Source: Chryseobacterium sp. GVT01B
Lineage (GTDB): Bacteria; Bacteroidota; Bacteroidia; Flavobacteriales; Weeksellaceae
Assembly (NCBI RefSeq): GCF_019970045.1
Contig: NZ_JAHXYI010000007.1
Location: forward strand, 310,001 to 374,000
DNA length: 64,000 nt
Direction of reading: 5' to 3'
Shown here: positions 33,028-41,194 of the stretch, piece by piece
Layout of the letters: each line of letters starts with the position of its first letter
How positions within the stretch are numbered: the stretch's first letter is position 1
Translations under genes and position numbers: made by a program
The notes under the pieces: model-generated
Seen by the model: only the letters and a program-made list of their open reading frames with translations
The model's database searches: none
Told to the model about the DNA's origin: nothing

Positions 33028-33996
33028 TTAATAAATCGCTACAGGATTTACATTTACCTGAGTAGATCCTACATATAAAGGCTGTCCCAGAACGAATAAG
33101 AATTCCCACACTTTTTGCTTAACCAAAGGGCGGCTGTCAATCAGTTCCAGGTTATAAATTCCTTTTTTAGCCAGCATAAACTGGTTGATGGGAAATTCTT
33201 CTTTGCTTTTTGGATTAGGATAGACTTCAGAAGCCCATGTATCACCGCCAAAAGCTACAATTCCCTGATCGGCAAGCCATTTTGCAGCATCCATTCCGAT
33301 TCCCGGTTCTGTTTCCAGGAATTGTTTGTTGTCTTTACCTGCCAATTCCAGCCATCCGGTATTGAAAAGAATGATATCACCTTTTCTTAGGGTAAGTCCC
33401 TGTTTCTTTAAAACGGATCTGATATCTTCTACCGTAAACTCTGTTCCGCCGGGTACTATTGATTTTCCATAATGGGCGGTCATATCAAGAACTACACCAC
33501 GGGTAACGAAAGGAGGAACTTTTTCCACACCCAGTTTTTTCACACCTTCTACCGTTACAAAATCAGTTGCTTTATTTCCGTTGTAGTAAGTATTATCAAT
33601 ACCAATGTGTCCGATACCGTTAAGCTGTGTTCCCACTCCGGTCCATCCGTTTACCAGTTCATCATTGAACGTAAATTTATTGGGACCAATACTTTTTCCA
33701 CCCTGTTCTCCGGGCTGAATATTATATAAATTAAAACTTCTGTGTCTGAAGGCCGGAAGGTTTTTATCAATAGGAACGGCAAGAGCTAAGGTTTTGCCTT
33801 GTTTCACCAGTCCTAATGCCTGTTTTACAACTTCAGGAGTCAATAAATTAGCGGCCCCTATTTCATCCTTTGCTCCGTAAGCAGAAGGATACCATGATTT
33901 GTCTTCGGGATTGACAAGGGTTTGAGCATTTAATGAAACGTTGTTTATAGTCAATAATGTGGCTAACCCGAATATTTTAATCAGATTATTTTTCAT
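33028..33996 (-). CDS. Exported cyclase-family (kynurenine-formamidase-like) hydrolase
   Basis: This 322-aa protein has a signal peptide (IKIFGLATLLTINNVSLNAQ). The cyclase/KynB fold region is VGTQLNGIGHIGIDNTYYNG, where canonical enzymes read HxGTHxDxxxH; here the second His is Gln and the Asp is Asn. ILFNTGWLELAG and FGGDTWASEVYP complete the fold. Some cyclase-family members have GTQxD variants, so activity may remain, with another metal set. The substrate is unknown. No tryptophan-pathway genes are adjacent. Confidence 0.83.
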   Translation of the reverse strand: MKNNLIKIFGLATLLTINNVSLNAQTLVNPEDKSWYPSAYGAKDEIGAANLLTPEVVKQALGLVKQGKTLALAVPIDKNLPAFRHRSFNLYNIQPGEQGGKSIGPNKFTFNDELVNGWTGVGTQLNGIGHIGIDNTYYNGNKATDFVTVEGVKKLGVEKVPPFVTRGVVLDMTAHYGKSIVPGGTEFTVEDIRSVLKKQGLTLRKGDIILFNTGWLELAGKDNKQFLETEPGIGMDAAKWLADQGIVAFGGDTWASEVYPNPKSKEEFPINQFMLAKKGIYNLELIDSRPLVKQKVWEFLFVLGQPLYVGSTQVNVNPVAIY

Positions 33997-34202
33997 TTTC
34001 TATGATGTTTGAGGTTAAAAGAAAGGAAGCTGGAAGCTGGGAAGAGGAAAGTTATATTAGTGTGTTATAATTAGCAGGTTTCTATTACGCTATTCTGCAT
34101 GTAATAAGAGATTCCTCCTTCGTCGGAATGACAGTTGAAGTTAAATTATAAACCGATCTATTGATTATCCGACAACAATAACTTCCTTCTTCCAGCTTTA
34201 TA

Positions 34203-35186
34203 TTATATCTCGCTTAAAGCTGAGTTGATAAAGCTCAATTCTTCCTGAGAAAGGTCAATAGACATAGCTTTTGCATTTTCGATGGCTTGCTGGGCATTTC
34301 TTGCTCCTGCCAATACTACTGTGATTGCCGGCTGTAATGTAGTCCATCTTAATACCAGTTGAGAAAGGCTGGCTCCTTTTTCCTGCGCAATAGGTTCAAT
34401 TTTTTCTAAGAAAGTTTTCACTTTATTCAAATCAAATTGCGAGAAATATCCGTTTCTGTGGTCGTTATCTTTTAATTGGGTTTCTTTGAAATATTTACCG
34501 GTTAAAAGACCTCTTTCCATAGGGCTGTATACGATAATTCCTGAGTTGTTTTCCAACGAATAAGGAACAAGGTCGCTTTCAATGGCACGGTTTAGCATAC
34601 TGTAAGAAATCTGGTTGCTGGCAAGCTTTAACGTTCTGTTCGCTTCTTCCATTTGAGCCACGCTATAGTTACTTACTCCTGCAGCACGGATTTTCCCTTG
34701 CTGAATCAATAGTTCCATAGCTTCCATTGTCTCGCAGATAGGAGTGGTGCTGTCTGGCCAGTGAAGTTGTAAAAGGTCGATATAATCTGTCCCTAATCTT
34801 TGTAAGCTTTCTTCAACTTCTTTGATGATGTTTTCTTTAGAAGCCAATTTATAAACAGGAAGAGTTTTTCCTTCGTCTTCTGCATCAAAGAAAAATTCTC
34901 CTTTTCCGTTATTGCTTCCGTCCCATACCAATCCGAATTTTGTTAAAAGCTGGATTTTTGAACGGTCTTTTCCTTTGATAGCTTCACCAATCATTTCTTC
35001 ACTCAATCCGAAGCCATAAAAAGGTGCCGTGTCGATAGAAGTCACTCCGTGATCTAATGATGCATGAATAGAGTTGATAGAATCCTGTTTTTCATTACCT
35101 CCCCACATATTTCCTCCGATAGCAAAGGCTCCGTGTGTAATTGTTGATAATTCTAAATCTGTATTTCCTAATTTTCTGTATTCCAT
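34203..35186 (-). CDS. Aldo/keto reductase
   Basis: This 327-aa NADPH-dependent TIM-barrel reductase has the catalytic tetrad in SIDTAPFYGFG (Asp, Tyr), LLTKFGLVWDG (Lys) and LLQLHWPD (His). The C-terminal cofactor region is TVVLAGARNAQQAIENAKAM. It resembles the YajO/YghZ-like class. It is a single gene with AT-rich palindromic sequence on both sides. Confidence 0.92.
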   Translation of the reverse strand: MEYRKLGNTDLELSTITHGAFAIGGNMWGGNEKQDSINSIHASLDHGVTSIDTAPFYGFGLSEEMIGEAIKGKDRSKIQLLTKFGLVWDGSNNGKGEFFFDAEDEGKTLPVYKLASKENIIKEVEESLQRLGTDYIDLLQLHWPDSTTPICETMEAMELLIQQGKIRAAGVSNYSVAQMEEANRTLKLASNQISYSMLNRAIESDLVPYSLENNSGIIVYSPMERGLLTGKYFKETQLKDNDHRNGYFSQFDLNKVKTFLEKIEPIAQEKGASLSQLVLRWTTLQPAITVVLAGARNAQQAIENAKAMSIDLSQEELSFINSALSEI

Positions 35187-35209
35187 TTTGTTTTAAAATT
35201 GTTATGTGT

Positions 35210-35267
35210 AAACCACCCCGTCAAAAATTCTTTGAATTTTCGCCACCCCTCCAGAGGAGGGGAATTC
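35210..35267 (+). repeat. Two-hairpin CCACCCCGTC intergenic element (copy 1)
   Basis: It reads AAACCACCCCGTC, then an A/T hairpin (AAAATTC-TTTG-AATTTTC), then CCACCCCTCCAGAGGAGGGG and AATTC. An inverted copy at 40993-41046 keeps the frame sequences but has a different, still self-complementary, central hairpin. Confidence 0.65.
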
Positions 35268-35340
35268 TCACCGTTTCAATAGTGACACTTTTAAGAACTT
35301 AAATGCTCTTTTACATTCAGCTTTTTTACTAGTGTCTAAA

Positions 35341-35368
35341 AAACTTTTGTGACTTTTGTGGTTAAAAA
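35341..35368. repeat. Fragment of the CTTTTGTGG intergenic repeat family
   Basis: AAACTTTTGTGACTTTTGTG followed by GTTAAAAA equals the right end of the elements at 20321 and 32787. It lies directly downstream of the DJ-1/PfpI gene. Confidence 0.5.
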
Positions 35369-35376
35369 ATGATTTG

Positions 35377-36129
35377 TTATTTATTTAATTCTTTTAAAAT
35401 AGCTTCTCCAACGCTTTTTGCAGATTGTGGATTCTGTCCGGTGATAACCCTCTGATCCGTTACCACATGATTCTGCCAAAGCCCTGATTTTTCAAATTGT
35501 GCGCCTCTTTCTTTCAGCTTGTTTTCTAATAAGAAAGGAACAACATCTGTTAATTTTACTTCAGCTTCCTCTTCATTGGTGAAAGCATTGATTTTCTTTC
35601 CGTCTACAAGGTATTTTCCGTTATTCAGCTTGATATTCACCAATCCTGCCGGACCATGGCATACTCCTGCTACAATACCTCCGTTTTCGTAGATTTTTGA
35701 AGCAATATCAGACAGCTCTTTATTGTCTGCAAAATCCCACATTGCTCCGTGTCCTCCTGCATAAAAGATTGTTGAATATTCTTTCGGGTTTACCTGTGAC
35801 GGTGTCATAGAATGATCAATCTTGTTCTTGTATTCTTTGTTTTCCCAGAATTCTTTGTTTACGGGATCTTTCAAATCGAAACCATCTACGGGAGGAGTTC
35901 CGCCTTTCGGGCTTACAAAGTCAATTTCATATCCTGCTTTGTGAAGAACTTCCCATGGATGGGAAACTTCGCCTAAATAATATCCTGTATCCTCGCCTGT
36001 ACTGCCTTTTTTATCGTGGCTGGTAACAACGAATAATATTTTCTTTTTCATATTTTTAGATTTTTTAGTTTGTGCCTGCACGAACCCTATCGTGAAGATG
36101 GCCAGCATTAGAAACGCTAATTTTTTCAT
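35377..36129 (-). CDS. DJ-1/PfpI-family (Hsp31-like) protein with signal peptide
   Basis: This 250-aa protein is of the class I glutamine-amidotransferase-like fold. The nucleophile Cys is in GGIVAGVCHGPAGLVNI, the Glu-rich site in FVSPKGGTPPVDGFD, and YAGGHGAMWDFADN is typical of YDR533C/Hsp31 glyoxalase III proteins. The annotated start gives a signal peptide (LAFLMLAIFTIGFVQAQ); an internal Met at 36051 would give a cytosolic form. It is the last of a four-gene operon with a quinol monooxygenase, an SDR protein and an NADPH quinone reductase, so methylglyoxal or quinone detoxification is likely. Confidence 0.88.
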   Translation of the reverse strand: MKKLAFLMLAIFTIGFVQAQTKKSKNMKKKILFVVTSHDKKGSTGEDTGYYLGEVSHPWEVLHKAGYEIDFVSPKGGTPPVDGFDLKDPVNKEFWENKEYKNKIDHSMTPSQVNPKEYSTIFYAGGHGAMWDFADNKELSDIASKIYENGGIVAGVCHGPAGLVNIKLNNGKYLVDGKKINAFTNEEEAEVKLTDVVPFLLENKLKERGAQFEKSGLWQNHVVTDQRVITGQNPQSAKSVGEAILKELNK

Positions 36130-36131
36130 GA

Positions 36132-36419
36132 TTAAATGATATTGGTGATATAAATCTGTGGTTTTTCCTGAAGCTTTTCATCCACCAATGCCCCGAAGGC
36201 TTGAATGTAAGGTTGTTGGTTGTGCTGATCCAGACCTTCTTTACTTTTCCATATTTCGTAGAAAACAAATTCGTTTTTGTCTTCAATTCCTTGGTGAAGG
36301 TTGTAAAGCTCACATGCTTCTTCTTTTCTTGTTTCTTTTACCATATTCTGAAGAACTTCCAATACTTCTGCCTGATGTTCTTCTTTGGCTTTTATAATGG
36401 CTGTAAGATGAATTTTCAT
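36132..36419 (-). CDS. Antibiotic biosynthesis monooxygenase-family protein (putative quinol monooxygenase)
   Basis: This 95-aa ferredoxin-like dimeric barrel starts at MKIHLTAII (36419), 1 bp after the stop of the upstream gene; a longer in-frame extension upstream would overlap that gene and is rejected. It matches the ABM/YgiN family (ITAIIKAKEEHQAEVLEVLQNMV, then FVFYEIWKSKEGLDQHNQQPYI). YgiN-type proteins act on quinols, which fits its neighbour MdaB-like reductase. Confidence 0.88.
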   Translation of the reverse strand: MKIHLTAIIKAKEEHQAEVLEVLQNMVKETRKEEACELYNLHQGIEDKNEFVFYEIWKSKEGLDQHNQQPYIQAFGALVDEKLQEKPQIYITNII

Positions 36420-36420
36420 A

Positions 36421-37305
36421 TTAAATAAAATTTTCAATTGAGTTATAAATAGGTTTCCATTCCAGTTCTGCTCTGGCTTTGTCTGCGTTACATCTACTGT
36501 TGGATGCAAAACCGAAATAGCCTCCCGCAGGACCGAAGTTGTCAACAGCATCCTGTATACTTAAAGATTTGGCCGGTTCCAGATTATATTTTTTACTGAT
36601 AACTTCTGCAATGTTTTTTAAAGATGAATCACCATTTTCTGCATAATAGATAGAACCTCCTTTTGCTTTTTCCAAGGCCAGTACATACAGTTCTGCCAAA
36701 TCTTCAATGTGCAAGTTGGACCAGATGTTTTCACCTTCTCCAAAATAAACACCGTGTCCTTTTTTCTGAGAAAAATTAACCAATGCCGGAATCTGGATGC
36801 TGTCTTTTTTTATTCCAAGACCTTCTCCGTAAACCATGGTAGGAACAATAACAATACTTTTTATGCCTTTTTGAACAGACTGAAGAACATAATTGTTAAT
36901 AAGAACCCTTGATGCCATTTCCAGTCTTGGAGTCAGAGGAAAATCTTCAGTATACACAAAATCACTTCTTTTACCATTTTCTTTACCCCCGAAAATAGCA
37001 GATCCTGAAGTAAATATGAATGTCTTATGACTTCCTTCCATTGCTTTGATAAAATTATCTACAGCATAAGCATCATCCGCAGAATCCGCATTATGAATGA
37101 CTGCATCAACACCATCAACAGCTGCTTTGATTAAATCTTCATTGTGAATATTCCCAATAATGGTTTTGATTCCCAATGATTCCAGTTCCTTTACCTGAGT
37201 TTCGTTACGAACTAACCCGGTTACTTCATAATTTCTGTCAAGCAGTTTTTTAGCGATACTACCTCCTATATAGCCGGTAATACCTGTGATCAGTATTTTT
37301 TTCAT
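36421..37305 (-). CDS. NAD-dependent epimerase/dehydratase-family protein (atypical SDR)
   Basis: This 294-aa Rossmann protein has GITGYIGGSIAKKL (G-x2-G-x2-G) at the N-terminus and VTGLVRN (NADP preference). DAVIHNADSADDAY follows, then YVLQSVQKGIKSIVIVPTMVYGEG in place of the usual Tyr-x3-Lys region. It belongs to the extended/atypical SDR group; the substrate is unknown. Its start overlaps the end of the upstream gene by 4 bp. Confidence 0.88.
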   Translation of the reverse strand: MKKILITGITGYIGGSIAKKLLDRNYEVTGLVRNETQVKELESLGIKTIIGNIHNEDLIKAAVDGVDAVIHNADSADDAYAVDNFIKAMEGSHKTFIFTSGSAIFGGKENGKRSDFVYTEDFPLTPRLEMASRVLINNYVLQSVQKGIKSIVIVPTMVYGEGLGIKKDSIQIPALVNFSQKKGHGVYFGEGENIWSNLHIEDLAELYVLALEKAKGGSIYYAENGDSSLKNIAEVISKKYNLEPAKSLSIQDAVDNFGPAGGYFGFASNSRCNADKARAELEWKPIYNSIENFI

Positions 37306-37919
37306 GATACTAATTCTGGTTTTAATTCTTTTTCAAATACGTTTCTTACATGTTCTCTGTAAAGTTTCATATCACGCTCTACATTAGCATTTTTCTCTAC
37401 ATCGTGGAAGTGGAAACTTTCCATTTTCTCTAATGAGACAAAAGCATTCATTCTATGGAAACCAAATAATGGTCCATCATCTACACTTCTTTCACTGAAG
37501 AATTCTCCGGGAAGTGTGAAAGCTGTTGCAGGAGCATTCCAGCTTGTCGTCAGCATATATTTTCTTCCTCCAAGCATTCCTCCTGTACCATAATTGATTT
37601 CAGGATTCTCAGCCTTTCTTCCGTCACTCATATAAATTCCTTTTGCATGACCTGCTGTGAAAACTTCATCAATATATTTTTTCAATCCGTTCGGAAGCTG
37701 GAACCACCAGATCGGAGTATGGTAAATAATGTAATCTGCCCAGACAAACTTTTGCACTTCTTCATGTTTATCATAATTTTCACTTACATTAGTGATCTTT
37801 ACTTCTACATTGTCAAATTCTTTAAGAGCCGCCAATGTATTTTCTGCAATAGTCTGATTATATTTTCCTCCGGAATGTCCGAAATTCTGTCCTCCGTTGA
37901 TGATTAGTACTTTTTTCAT
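37302..37919 (-). CDS. NAD(P)H-dependent quinone reductase (MdaB-like flavodoxin fold)
   Basis: This 205-aa flavoprotein has LIINGGQNFGHSGGKYNQTIA at the phosphate-binding end, DYIIYHTPIWWFQLPNGLKKYIDEVF and MLTTSWNAPATAF, all characteristic of MdaB. It reduces quinones by two electrons and so avoids semiquinones. It is the first gene of a tightly packed operon (4-bp overlap, then 1- and 2-bp gaps) and has a TAACTTTG promoter element at 37948-37955. Confidence 0.9.
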   Translation of the reverse strand: MKKVLIINGGQNFGHSGGKYNQTIAENTLAALKEFDNVEVKITNVSENYDKHEEVQKFVWADYIIYHTPIWWFQLPNGLKKYIDEVFTAGHAKGIYMSDGRKAENPEINYGTGGMLGGRKYMLTTSWNAPATAFTLPGEFFSERSVDDGPLFGFHRMNAFVSLEKMESFHFHDVEKNANVERDMKLYREHVRNVFEKELKPELVS

Positions 37920-37947
37920 TTTTTATGATTGTTTAAATTTTACTCTG

Positions 37948-37955
37948 CAAAGTTA
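37948..37955 (-). promoter_or_regulatory. -7 element of the mdaB-like operon
   Basis: TAACTTTG on the minus strand is an exact TAnnTTTG match, 28 bp upstream of the start codon. Confidence 0.6.
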
Positions 37956-38054
37956 GGATGGATGTTTGTATAATAAAAATAATATAAATTATAGGGAAGT
38001 ATTATTTAAATTATAGTTTTTAAAATTCAAGGGTTTGGGTTTGAAGTTGAGAGT

Positions 38055-38215
38055 GAGCGGTGAATGGTCGCTTCGCTTGTGAATTTTTGCGTGATTTGGG
38101 TTGCGTGATTCGAGATTCGAGATCATGAACAATTGATGCTATGTGGAAGTTTTCTAATCAGCAGTTAATCATTCACGATTGACTTTGCGCAGCAAAAATT
38201 CACCATTGACTAATT
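38055..38215. repeat. Large inverted element with GTGAATTTTTGC / GCAAAAATTCAC
   Basis: GTGAATTTTTGC (38079-38090) and its exact complement GCAAAAATTCAC (38192-38203) bracket ~100 bp. Flanking GGTGAATGGTC and GATTGAC...CCATTGAC add imperfect pairing. It fills the 379-bp gap 37920-38298 upstream of the metallophosphoesterase. No gene is seen there. Confidence 0.55.
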
Positions 38216-38271
38216 CCATTTTCATGGTTAAATATCATATTATATCCGAACTGAAATTCCCTTCTGTCGTG

Positions 38272-38279
38272 TAAATTTG
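38272..38279 (+). promoter_or_regulatory. -7 element of the metallophosphoesterase gene
   Basis: TAAATTTG is an exact match, 19 bp upstream of the start codon. It sits at the left of a palindrome, AATTTGT-TTA-ACAAATT (38274-38290), which may be an operator. Confidence 0.55.
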
Positions 38280-38298
38280 TTTAACAAATTGAAGGACA

Positions 38299-39045
38299 AT
38301 GATACAGGTAGCTGTTTTTAGTGATGTGCATGGAAATCTCCCTGCATTAGAAGTAGTGTTGAAGGATATAGAACAGAGAGGGATCAGGCAGAAGTTCTGC
38401 TTGGGAGATCTTGTGGACTTTGCACCCTGGGGAAACGAGGTGATTGAGAAGATCAGAAGTTTAAGCATTCCTTGTCTGATGGGAAACCATGATGAAAGAA
38501 TTGCTTTTGATATTCCTGTTGTTCCTTTGTCCAAACACTCAGAAGAAGAGACAAATGCCAGATTCATAGCGATTGATCATTCTAAAAAACATATTACAGA
38601 AGAGAACAAAAAGTTTTTATCAGAGCTGCCTTTTCATTTAAAATTAAACTATAAAGTAGGGGAGAAGCACTGGAATATTCAATTGGTTCATTCCAGTTTA
38701 TCAAGCAATGACACCTATTTGTATGAATCAGAAAAGGATGAAATTTTTACTGATATGCTAAAAGATTCTCAATCTGACGTTATTGCGATGGGACATACCC
38801 ATTTATCTTTTAAAAAGCAGTTTAAAAATAAAACATGGGCAATTAATTGTGGCTCCGTGGGCCGCTCTAAAGAAGAAAACAGGCTGGCTTCTTATGTCAT
38901 ATTCACTTTAGACGAAGAAAAAATTACTCCGGAAATTATTCAAATACCTTATCCGATTGATGAAACGGCCCGTCAGATAAAGGAAAGCGGGATTCCGGAT
39001 TATTATGCATCATTTCTCAAGAATGAAAACGTATTAATATTATAA
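38299..39045 (+). CDS. Metallophosphoesterase (YfcE/MJ0936-like)
   Basis: This 248-aa binuclear-metal phosphoesterase has the motifs FSDVHGN, GDLVDF, GNHDE, LVHSS and GHTH in order. The substrate class (phosphodiester or phosphatase) cannot be read. It lies just upstream of, and on the same strand as, a LysR regulator that has its own promoter element. Confidence 0.92.
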   Translation: MIQVAVFSDVHGNLPALEVVLKDIEQRGIRQKFCLGDLVDFAPWGNEVIEKIRSLSIPCLMGNHDERIAFDIPVVPLSKHSEEETNARFIAIDHSKKHITEENKKFLSELPFHLKLNYKVGEKHWNIQLVHSSLSSNDTYLYESEKDEIFTDMLKDSQSDVIAMGHTHLSFKKQFKNKTWAINCGSVGRSKEENRLASYVIFTLDEEKITPEIIQIPYPIDETARQIKESGIPDYYASFLKNENVLIL

Positions 39046-39053
39046 TTATTTTG

Positions 39054-39061
39054 TAACTTTG
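39054..39061 (+). promoter_or_regulatory. -7 element of the LysR gene
   Basis: TAACTTTG lies 24 bp upstream of the start codon and only 8 bp after the stop codon of the phosphoesterase gene. Confidence 0.5.
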
Positions 39062-39085
39062 CATCAGAATATTAATAATTAAATC

Positions 39086-39982
39086 ATGGTCAATTTAGAA
39101 TGGTATCGTACTTTTAAGGCGATATATAAAACCGGGACATTGACGGGTGCTGCTGATGCTTTATTCATATCACAGCCGGGCGTGAGTCTGCATTTAAGCT
39201 CTCTGGAAGCTTATGTAGGATACAAACTATTCGACAGAACCGGTAGAAAAATGATCCCGACAGAACGCGGGAAAGTATTATTTAATGCCGTTGCTGAGCC
39301 TATTACCAAACTTGAAGATGTAGAAAAAAACTTTCAGAAATCTACAGAGAAGCATACCCCTACCATCAGTGTCGGAATGTGTTTTGAAACTTTTCAGACG
39401 ACGTTGGAGCAATATGTTTCTTCATTGCCTTTTAATCTGATCATCAGTTTTGGAGAATATCCGGAAATGCTGGATCAGCTGGATAAAGGAATTCTTGATC
39501 TTATCATCACTCCTAAAAAAGGGTCTTCACCCAATATAGAACATGAAGCTTTCTCTTCAGAACAGATCATTCTGGTGGGGGGAAAAGATGTGGACACAGC
39601 GGCTTTCAATAAAGTTTTGAAAACAAAAGATGCAGAACAGATCGAGGAATGGCTGAAGAATGAAAAGTGGTACGGAACCACAGGAGATATGGAGCACCTT
39701 TTCCAGTTCTGGACCTTGAATTTTGGTCATAAACCTAATTTCCGTCCGAATTATATCGTTCCTAACCTGAATTCAATCATCCGATGTCTGAAAGGAGGAA
39801 CAGGACTAGCGGTTGTACCTGATTTTCTATGCAAAAAGGATATTGAAAGCGGTGAAGTGAAACTGATCTGGGAAGGAAAGAAGAAGCTGGAAAACACGCT
39901 GTATTTCGGATGTCGTAAGAAAACTAATTATCAGACTGAAATAGAGCATATTAAAGGCTTATTTCGTCAGGTGATGGGTTAA
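39086..39982 (+). CDS. LysR-family transcriptional regulator
   Basis: This 298-aa protein has the N-terminal winged HTH (WYRTFKAIYKTGTLTGAADALFISQPGVSLHLSSLEAYVGYKLFDRTGRKMIPTERG) and a two-lobe effector domain. Its target is unknown; the mdaB-like operon is ~1.1 kb away and the GNAT gene is convergent (24-bp overlap at the 3' ends). Confidence 0.93.
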   Translation: MVNLEWYRTFKAIYKTGTLTGAADALFISQPGVSLHLSSLEAYVGYKLFDRTGRKMIPTERGKVLFNAVAEPITKLEDVEKNFQKSTEKHTPTISVGMCFETFQTTLEQYVSSLPFNLIISFGEYPEMLDQLDKGILDLIITPKKGSSPNIEHEAFSSEQIILVGGKDVDTAAFNKVLKTKDAEQIEEWLKNEKWYGTTGDMEHLFQFWTLNFGHKPNFRPNYIVPNLNSIIRCLKGGTGLAVVPDFLCKKDIESGEVKLIWEGKKKLENTLYFGCRKKTNYQTEIEHIKGLFRQVMG

Positions 39983-40426
39983 TACAACCATATCGCGCAT
40001 TTGTAAACCGTTTTCATATATCGGATCCGGATAATTTTCAATAAAAAAATCTTTCAGGACCCCACTTTTAATGAAACCGTTTTTCTCATAAAATCTGATC
40101 TGTTGGAATCCGGTATCCGAGGTTCCGACAGTCAGAATTTTATAATGATTTTCTTTGGCAATTTCTTTAGCTTTATTCATCAGAATACTTCCGATTCCTT
40201 TGCTTCTGTAACTTTCAATGACTGCAATATTTTTAATTTCCAATTCTGTATCACTAATTTTGCATAGTGCCATCACCGCAATATTTTCAGTGCCGTCATG
40301 TAAAAGATAGAGATCAGCATTGAAAATATACCGATCAATAGCTTCTTTGGTTTCATCTGCTAACAGCAACAAATGATAAGGAATTTCCGCATCCGGATTT
40401 AATAAACTGAACGAAAAATTTTCCAT
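39959..40426 (-). CDS. GNAT-family N-acetyltransferase
   Basis: This 155-aa protein shows the acetyl-CoA P-loop in IAVIESYRSKGIGSILMNKAKEIA and the C-terminal QIRFYEKNGFIKSGV. The substrate is unknown. The 3' end overlaps the convergent LysR gene by 24 bp, and its start abuts the next GNAT gene on the same strand, so the two are probably an operon of diverged acetyltransferases. Confidence 0.9.
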   Translation of the reverse strand: MENFSFSLLNPDAEIPYHLLLLADETKEAIDRYIFNADLYLLHDGTENIAVMALCKISDTELEIKNIAVIESYRSKGIGSILMNKAKEIAKENHYKILTVGTSDTGFQQIRFYEKNGFIKSGVLKDFFIENYPDPIYENGLQMRDMVVLTHHLTK

Positions 40427-40861
40427 TTACAGACTCATATGAATAAGTGGATAATTCTTTCCTGAACCGTCTTTTTCTGATCTTCCAATCTTTCTGAACC
40501 CCATTTTTTCATAAAATCCAACCGCTTGTGGATTCTGTTCATTCACATCCACTTTGGTAAGTCCGGTCTTTTCTTTCATAAATTGGTAAAGGGTTTTTCC
40601 ATATCCTTTCCCACGGGCATCATCATGAATGAAGAGCATTTCCAGATTGCCTTCTGCTACGGATGCAAAACCTTTAGCTTGATTGTCCTCACTAATTAAA
40701 TAAACTTCCAGATTAGGAAGATAATCTCTTGGAATAGCTTCTTTAAAATAATTGAAATCCTCTTCAGCCAGGAAATCGTGGGTTGCCTTTACTGCTGACT
40801 CCCAGATTTCCATAATTCCCGGATAATCTTCTGCTGTAGCCAATCTGATATTTTGTGACAT
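40427..40861 (-). CDS. GNAT-family N-acetyltransferase
   Basis: This 144-aa protein starts at MSQNIRLATAEDYPG (40861), supported by a TATTTTTG promoter element at 40878-40885, which lies inside the longer reading frame that begins at 40927. It has LFIHDDARGKGYGKTLYQFMKEK (acetyl-CoA loop) and NPQAVGFYEKMGFRKIGRS, close to the YjaB type. It ends exactly where the next GNAT gene begins. Confidence 0.9.
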   Translation of the reverse strand: MSQNIRLATAEDYPGIMEIWESAVKATHDFLAEEDFNYFKEAIPRDYLPNLEVYLISEDNQAKGFASVAEGNLEMLFIHDDARGKGYGKTLYQFMKEKTGLTKVDVNEQNPQAVGFYEKMGFRKIGRSEKDGSGKNYPLIHMSL

Positions 40862-40877
40862 GATTTTAAATTTTAAA

Positions 40878-40885
40878 CAAAAATA
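40878..40885 (-). promoter_or_regulatory. -7 element of the GNAT pair
   Basis: TATTTTTG on the minus strand, 17 bp upstream of the ATG at 40861. It makes an upstream start at 40927 unlikely. Confidence 0.45.
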
Positions 40886-40992
40886 GAGAAAATAGCGATG
40901 GGATGCCAGCAGCGAAGTGAATTTCAAGGCTAGAAGCTGGAAGCTGGGTGCTGGAAGTTAGAAGTGGGCATGATGGGTTTTATCGACCTCTT

Positions 40993-41046
40993 ATTCCCCT
41001 TCCTTGAAGGGGTGGATTTTTGCAATGCAAAAAGACGGGGTAGTTT
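40993..41046 (-). repeat. Two-hairpin CCACCCCGTC intergenic element (copy 2, inverted)
   Basis: On the minus strand it reads AAACTACCCCGTC, then TTTTTGCATTGCAAAAA, then CCACCCCTTCAAGGAAGGGG. It corresponds to 35210-35267 in opposite orientation, with a changed but still paired central hairpin. Confidence 0.65.
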
Positions 41047-41194
41047 AAAAGAGTAATACAACACACTATTTTTGGAAAATGCAAAGGCGAAGCGCTCTTT
41101 CTTAGTAGAAAACAGTAAAATTGGTAGGCAGAGTTTTCAATTTTTTGTCGCAAATTTGCTTATCACTTTATATTAATAACTAAAATAAAGACTT

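Noticed and set aside
39086..39982. LysR protein as the regulator of the mdaB-like operon
   Set aside because: It is over 1 kb away with the phosphoesterase gene in between, and I see no T-N11-A site in common; left unassigned.
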